Source: Lacipirellula parvula (GTDB lineage: Bacteria > Planctomycetota > Planctomycetia > Pirellulales > Lacipirellulaceae). Taken from it: a DNA stretch of 64,000 nt. Below the pieces are notes generated by a model, which saw nothing but the letters and a program-made list of their open reading frames with translations, searched no databases and was not told the DNA's origin. Numbering within the stretch: the first letter of the stretch is position 1; every line of letters begins with the position of its first letter. The stretch covers positions 1,116,001-1,180,000 of the forward strand of contig NZ_AP021861.1 of NCBI RefSeq assembly GCF_009177095.1, given 5' to 3'. A program made the translations under genes and the position numbers. Below, piece by piece: positions 59,860-64,000 of the stretch.

Positions 59860-61974
59860 GCCGACGTCGCCGAGTTCCAGCGACTTGCCGTAGCGCGTCA
59901 TCATCTGCTGTCGCAGCGGCGCGTTGTCGGCATGCTTCAGGCCAGGGTCGGCGGCGACGAGAAGCTGCGCCTCGCGGCGGGCTTCTTCAAGAATGTCGCG
60001 GTCGGTCATGAGATTGGCGATCCGCAGCGGCGGCATGCCGTGCTGCTGCGTGCTGAAGAGGTCGCCGGGGCCGCGGTACTCGAAATCGAGCTCCGCGAGC
60101 GCGAAGCCGTCGTTCGACTTGGAGAAGGATTCAAGCCGTTCGCGCGCCTCTTCGTTCGTCGCTTCGAGCAAGATGCCGCAGTAGCCTGCCCTGCTGCCGC
60201 GGCCAACGCGGCCGCGCAGCTGGTGAAGCTGCGCGAGGCCGAAGCGGTCGGCGCCGAGCACGGTCATCACCGAGGCATTGGGAACGTCAACGCCGACTTC
60301 GATCACGGACGTGCTCACCAGGACCTGCGTCTCGCCGCTGCGGAAGCGTTCCATCACGTCCTGCTTCTCGCCGGAGGTCATCCGGCCATGCAGCAAGCCG
60401 ACGCGGAACTCGGCCAGCTCGCCGTTGGTGAGCCGCTCGAACGCTTCGGCGACGCTTGGCGCCGGCATGTTCTCCGATTCGTCGACGAGCGGGGCGACGA
60501 CGAACGCTTGCCGCCCCTCGCGCAGCCGTTCGCCGACGAAGTGCCACCAGCGCGGCTCTTGCTCGGGTTCGACGAGGTAGGTGTTGATCGGCTGCCGCCC
60601 GGCGGGGGAGGCGTCGAGAGTGGAGAAATCGAGATCGCCGAAGAGCGTCATGCTGAGCGTCCGCGGAATCGGCGTCGCGGTCATCACGAGGTAGTGGGGC
60701 GCCACGTCGCCTTGCCGCAGGGCGGAGCGCTGCCGCACGCCGAACTTGTGCTGCTCGTCGACGACGATGAGGCCGAGATCCTTAAATTTTACCGACTCTT
60801 GGACGACGGCGTGCGTGCCGATGATGAGATTGACCTCTCCCGCAGCGAGTCGGCGGAGCGTTTCGTCGCGTTCGCTGCGGGTGTTGCCGCCGGTGACGAG
60901 GGCCCATTCGACGCGGCTCTCTTCGAGCATCTTCGCCAGCGTCTCGGCGTGCTGGCGGGCGAGGATTTCAGTGGGCGCCATCAGCGCCGCTTGCCGGCCG
61001 TTGGCGACGCAAACGAGCATTGCGTAGAGGGCGACGATCGTTTTGCCGCTGCCGACGTCGCCTTGCAGTAGGCGGTTCATCGGACGATCCAGAGCCATGT
61101 CGGCGGAGATTTCGGTGATCGCCTTCTCCTGGCTGGCGGTCAGTTCGAACGGCAACAACCGGCGAATGCGGGCGTCGACCTTCGCGGTGGCGGGGAGTTC
61201 ATACGCCTTTAGCTGCCGTTGTTCGCTGCGGCGGATCGAGAGGGCGAGCTGCAGGACGAATAGTTCCTGGAAGATGAAGCGGCGGCGGGCTTGTTCAAGT
61301 ACTTCGCGGTCGGCCGGCTGATGGATCGCGCGGACCGCCTCGACGAGCGGCATCAGCTTGTATCGCTTGAGCAGCGGCGACGGAAAAACTTCCTCAAGCT
61401 GATCGGCGAACTCTTCGACCGCCGCCTGCTCGATCCGCCGCATGTGATACTGCGATAGGCCCTCGGTGAGGCTGTAGACCGGCAGTAGCTTCGCGTCGAG
61501 CGTCGCCTCTTCGTCGGCGAGTACGGTGACCTGGGGGTGAGACATTTCCCACATGAGGCCGCGCATCTTCGGCGACGCGGTGAGCAGCACGTGCATTCCC
61601 TCGCGGAAGCGGTCGCGCATGAAGGGCTGATTGAACCACATGCCGCGGAGGTGGCCGGTGCCGTCGGAGATCAGTACCGCGAGGCGGCTCTTGCCAAAAC
61701 CTTTCGAGGTGGCCGAGATTTCCGCGACGACGCCGCGGACGCTTTGGAGCCGGCCCTCTTCGAGCTGCTCGATCGTCCGTTCGTTGGAGAGATCTTGGTA
61801 ATCGCGGGGGAAGTTGAAGAGAAGATGCCCGGCATTGCGGAGGCCGATGCGTTCGAGCAGTTGGGCTCGCCCCGGGCCGACGCCGCGGATGAACTCGACC
61901 GGCGTCGCGAGGCGACGTTTGACGTCGTCGGACGGCGTGGCGGAGGTCGGCGGCGGGGAGGGGAGAGGATCCAT
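59857..61974 (-). CDS. recG: ATP-dependent DNA helicase RecG
   Basis: A 705-residue superfamily 2 helicase. The N-terminal wedge domain has an OB fold (LQSVRGVVAEISATSKGFGK, LRGMWFNQPFMRDRF). Walker A is LLQGDVGSGKTIVAL, motif II is the RecG-specific DEQHKFG, motif III is VMTATPIPRTLSMTLFGDLD, and motif VI is HQLRGRVGRGSRAGYC. The C-terminal TRG-like element is EYRGPGDLFSTQQHGMP. It remodels stalled replication forks. The last codon before the stop abuts repeat 59775-59859, which provides the TAG. Length is normal. Confidence 0.96.
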   Translation of the reverse strand: MDPLPSPPPTSATPSDDVKRRLATPVEFIRGVGPGRAQLLERIGLRNAGHLLFNFPRDYQDLSNERTIEQLEEGRLQSVRGVVAEISATSKGFGKSRLAVLISDGTGHLRGMWFNQPFMRDRFREGMHVLLTASPKMRGLMWEMSHPQVTVLADEEATLDAKLLPVYSLTEGLSQYHMRRIEQAAVEEFADQLEEVFPSPLLKRYKLMPLVEAVRAIHQPADREVLEQARRRFIFQELFVLQLALSIRRSEQRQLKAYELPATAKVDARIRRLLPFELTASQEKAITEISADMALDRPMNRLLQGDVGSGKTIVALYAMLVCVANGRQAALMAPTEILARQHAETLAKMLEESRVEWALVTGGNTRSERDETLRRLAAGEVNLIIGTHAVVQESVKFKDLGLIVVDEQHKFGVRQRSALRQGDVAPHYLVMTATPIPRTLSMTLFGDLDFSTLDASPAGRQPINTYLVEPEQEPRWWHFVGERLREGRQAFVVAPLVDESENMPAPSVAEAFERLTNGELAEFRVGLLHGRMTSGEKQDVMERFRSGETQVLVSTSVIEVGVDVPNASVMTVLGADRFGLAQLHQLRGRVGRGSRAGYCGILLEATNEEARERLESFSKSNDGFALAELDFEYRGPGDLFSTQQHGMPPLRIANLMTDRDILEEARREAQLLVAADPGLKHADNAPLRQQMMTRYGKSLELGDVG

Positions 61975-62055
61975 GCCGCTATCTTAACGCGATGGCTCGG
62001 CGGAGTGGATGCTTCATTTAGAGCCCGGCAAGCTTGCGGGAGAAAATGAAACCTT

Positions 62056-62160
62056 GAGGTCCCCTCCCCTTGATGGGGAGGGTTAGGGAGGGGTGAATGA
62101 AGCGGGTACCAGAGATCTACCCCCTCCCCCCGCCCTCCCCTCGAGGGGGAGGGAGCCAGA
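62056..62160. repeat. Pyrimidine/purine-rich inverted repeat, copy 2 (family D)
   Basis: Left arm 62058-62096 (TCCCCTCCCC, then GGGGAGGGTTAGGGAGGGGTG), core GAAGCGGGTACCAG, right arm CCCCCTCCCCCCGCCCTCCCC then GAGGGGGAGGGA-type sequence. About 75 bases match the minus strand of 11346-11420. It lies between recG and rnhA. Confidence 0.88.
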
Positions 62161-62184
62161 ACATTCTGAGTAGGTAACCGGGTT

Positions 62185-62649
62185 CTACTTGCCGAGCAGA
62201 CGTTGGTACGCCTCGACCGCCATGCCGTCGACGCGGTCGTTTTCGAGATGCCCGCTGTGGCCGGCGACGCGGGTGTACTTCACCTGATGCTGCGCCAGCA
62301 GCCCGTCGAGCCGTTGCCAGAGTTCAGCGTTTTTCAGCTCGGCGAACTTGGTTCCTTCCTTGCGGCGCCAACCGTTCGCCTTCCACTTCGGCATGTACTC
62401 GGAGATTCCTTTGCCGACGTAGACGCTGTCGGTGAAGACTTCGACTCGCGTCGGCCGCTTGAGCGTCGCGAGACCCTCGATGACCGCTTGGAGCTCCATG
62501 CGGTTGTTGGTTGTCTCGCGTTCGGCCCCGGAGCGTTCCATTTCCTTACCGGTGGCGGGGTGGATCAGCAGAAAGGCCCAGCCGCCGGGGCCGGGGTTGC
62601 CGCTGCAGGCGCCGTCGGTGTAGAGCAGAACTTCGGGGGAGATCGTCAT
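62185..62649 (-). CDS. rnhA: Ribonuclease HI
   Basis: A 154-residue RNase HI. The four acidic catalytic residues are in LLYTDGACSGNPGPGGWAF (Asp), NNRMELQAVIEGL (Glu), VEVFTDSVYVGKG (Asp) and HLENDRVDGMA (Asp). AGHSGHLEN carries the conserved His loop. The start is ATG 62647-62649; the frame is open 19 codons upstream but the family begins here. It removes RNA from RNA-DNA hybrids such as primers and R-loops. Between the kinase gene (upstream) and recG (downstream), all on the minus strand. Confidence 0.95.
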   Translation of the reverse strand: MTISPEVLLYTDGACSGNPGPGGWAFLLIHPATGKEMERSGAERETTNNRMELQAVIEGLATLKRPTRVEVFTDSVYVGKGISEYMPKWKANGWRRKEGTKFAELKNAELWQRLDGLLAQHQVKYTRVAGHSGHLENDRVDGMAVEAYQRLLGK

Positions 62650-62722
62650 GGCGGATTCAGCGAGCGGCGCGGTGGCAACGAATGAGAGGAGATAGCTTCT
62701 CCCCAAACGTGCGAGGCGTCAA

Positions 62723-64000
62723 TTAGAGGGCGTCGCCATCCCCATTGTGACCGCCGACCGCGGCCAGCGGCCCGTCGCTGCGAGATTTTGCTAGCTGCCG
62801 GAGCTCGTCAGCGAGCGGCGATTCGATGCGATTCGGTTCGGCGACGCTCCAGGGCAAGATGACGGTGAACTCGCTTCCCTTGCCGAGTTCGCTCTCCAGC
62901 GTGACGTCGCCGCCGAGGAGCCGGCAAAGTTCGCGGACGATCGACAGGCCGAGGCCGCTGCCAGAGTACTCGCGGGTCATCGCGTTGCCGCCGGCGAGTA
63001 CGTTGGAGCCTTGGCGGAACTTTTCGAAGACCGTCACTTGCTCGGAATCGTTGATGCCGACGCCCGTATCGGCGACGCTTAGCCGCAGATCGCCGCGGCG
63101 ATCTTTGCGGGCGGAAACGTGGATGCGGCCGCCGTCGGGGGTGAACTTGATCGCATTCGACAGCAAGTTGTTCAGCACTTGCTCGAGCTTGCCGCGGTCT
63201 TGGCGAATTGGCGGCAGACCGGCGGCGATTTCGCAGTCGAGGTCGATGTGCTTCTTTTCGCTCAGCGGGCGGGCCAGATCGCACTGGGTGAGCACCACGG
63301 CGCCGATGTCGAATTCGCTCGCCCGCACTTCCATGCGGCCGCTTTCGATCTTCGCAAGATCGAGAATGTCGTTGATCATGTCGAGCAACTGCCGGCCCGA
63401 TCGTTCGATGTTGCCGGCGTACCGACGCTGCTTGTCGTCGAGCGCCTTGCCTTTGGCGAGTAGATCGCTGAAACCGAGGATACTGTTGAGCGGCGTGCGG
63501 AGTTCGTGGCTCACCGTGGCAAGGAAGTCGCTCTTCACCTGGTTCATTTCGAACAGCCGCATGTTCACTTGGGCGAGCTCGTCGATCTTGCCGTCGAGTT
63601 CGTCGTTGACGCTGCGGAGTTGATCTTGCTGGCGGAGAAGCTGCCGCAGCATCCGGTTGAACGCGGCGCCAAGCTCTTCGAATTCGTCGCCCGTGTGAAT
63701 GACGGCCCGCTGTTCGACGTCGCCGCGGCGAATCGAGTCGGCCACTTCTCGCAAGTGGGCGAGCGGCTTGACGATGATGTAGCGGATAATCACATAGAGC
63801 GCCGCCATCGCCAGGAAGACGGTGATCACGCCCAGGGTGATTAGCAGCGAGCGGTTTTTCGCTTGGGCGTATTGCGTGTCTTTCGTGTTCATCGTCACGC
63901 GAAAGACTGCCATCAGGTCGCCCTGCTTCAGGTCGGGCAAGACGAGCTGGTCGACGCTGCCTTTCTGCTTGTGGCAGACAATGCAGTCGGCCTTCGCGAA
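62723..64000 (-). CDS. Membrane sensor histidine kinase with CxxCH haem-binding motif (N-terminus cut off)
   Basis: The frame runs off the window, so the start is missing; 425 residues are visible. The first visible residues (FAKADCIVCHKQKGSV) contain CxxCH, a covalent c-type haem site, in the periplasmic sensor part. Then come one membrane helix (SLLITLGVITVFLAMAALYV), a HAMP domain (VKPLAHLREVADSIRRGDVE), a coiled coil, and a HisKA box SHELRTPLNSILGFSDLL. The ATPase domain has VLNNLLSNAIKFT (N box), VADTGVGI (G1) and GSGLGLSIV (G2). It probably senses redox state or a gas and phosphorylates a response regulator not in this window. Confidence 0.92.
   Translation of the reverse strand, partial: FAKADCIVCHKQKGSVDQLVLPDLKQGDLMAVFRVTMNTKDTQYAQAKNRSLLITLGVITVFLAMAALYVIIRYIIVKPLAHLREVADSIRRGDVEQRAVIHTGDEFEELGAAFNRMLRQLLRQQDQLRSVNDELDGKIDELAQVNMRLFEMNQVKSDFLATVSHELRTPLNSILGFSDLLAKGKALDDKQRRYAGNIERSGRQLLDMINDILDLAKIESGRMEVRASEFDIGAVVLTQCDLARPLSEKKHIDLDCEIAAGLPPIRQDRGKLEQVLNNLLSNAIKFTPDGGRIHVSARKDRRGDLRLSVADTGVGINDSEQVTVFEKFRQGSNVLAGGNAMTREYSGSGLGLSIVRELCRLLGGDVTLESELGKGSEFTVILPWSVAEPNRIESPLADELRQLAKSRSDGPLAAVGGHNGDGDAL

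Overview
The window looks like chromosomal DNA from a planctomycete, probably of the Pirellulales type. It has high GC, several secreted proteins that combine dockerin-like calcium repeats with a C-terminal PEP-CTERM sorting signal, two large PEP-CTERM sulfatases, a PepSY protein, and a big exopolysaccharide (EPS) locus. The species assignment is inference; no 16S gene is present.

Layout. 1-3.5 kb: a truncated secreted protein, a TIM-barrel sugar isomerase-like gene, a 29-residue very basic protein, tRNA-Val and tRNA-Ala. 3.6-8.4 kb (minus strand): PEP-CTERM/dockerin proteins and a phosphatase-TPR fusion. 8.7-28.3 kb: housekeeping genes (hemW, type 4 uracil-DNA glycosylase, der, a lone fliG, a queD/PTPS-like gene, a CitG-like gene overlapping a haloalkane-dehalogenase-like gene, SRP RNA, dnaX, ybaB, rpoN, a ParDE-type pair, nrdR, mutS). 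28.3-36.5 kb: a TIGR03790-like secreted protein and two giant sulfatases. 37.1-59.0 kb (all plus strand): the EPS locus. It has two sulfotransferases, three glycosyltransferases, an acyl carrier protein/SDR/acyl-CoA-ligase module, GNAT, polysaccharide deacetylase, GDP-mannose 3,5-epimerase, WecB, a WecA-like initiating transferase, flippase, FkbM methyltransferase, Wzy-like polymerase, hexapeptide acetyltransferase, Fcl and Gmd. 59.1-64 kb (minus strand): PepSY protein, recG, rnhA and a truncated sensor kinase with a CxxCH haem motif.

How the genes fit together. The EPS genes are enough to outline a polyprenyl-linked, Wzx/Wzy-type polymer containing fucose and possibly galactose made through GDP-mannose, decorated by sulfation, methylation, acetylation and perhaps acylation. 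The neighbouring sulfatases could act on sulfated polymers of this kind.

The most unusual feature is what fills the gaps. At least a dozen sequence families of inverted repeats occupy the intergenic space and follow one plan: an outer stem whose arms are either self-complementary hairpins or 7-10-nt iterations, often enclosing a small central hairpin. Some are nested up to three deep, two provide the stop codon of a gene, and one sits in frame inside mutS directly before the Walker A motif. rpoN is preceded by a textbook sigma-54 promoter overlapping a sigma-70-type promoter.
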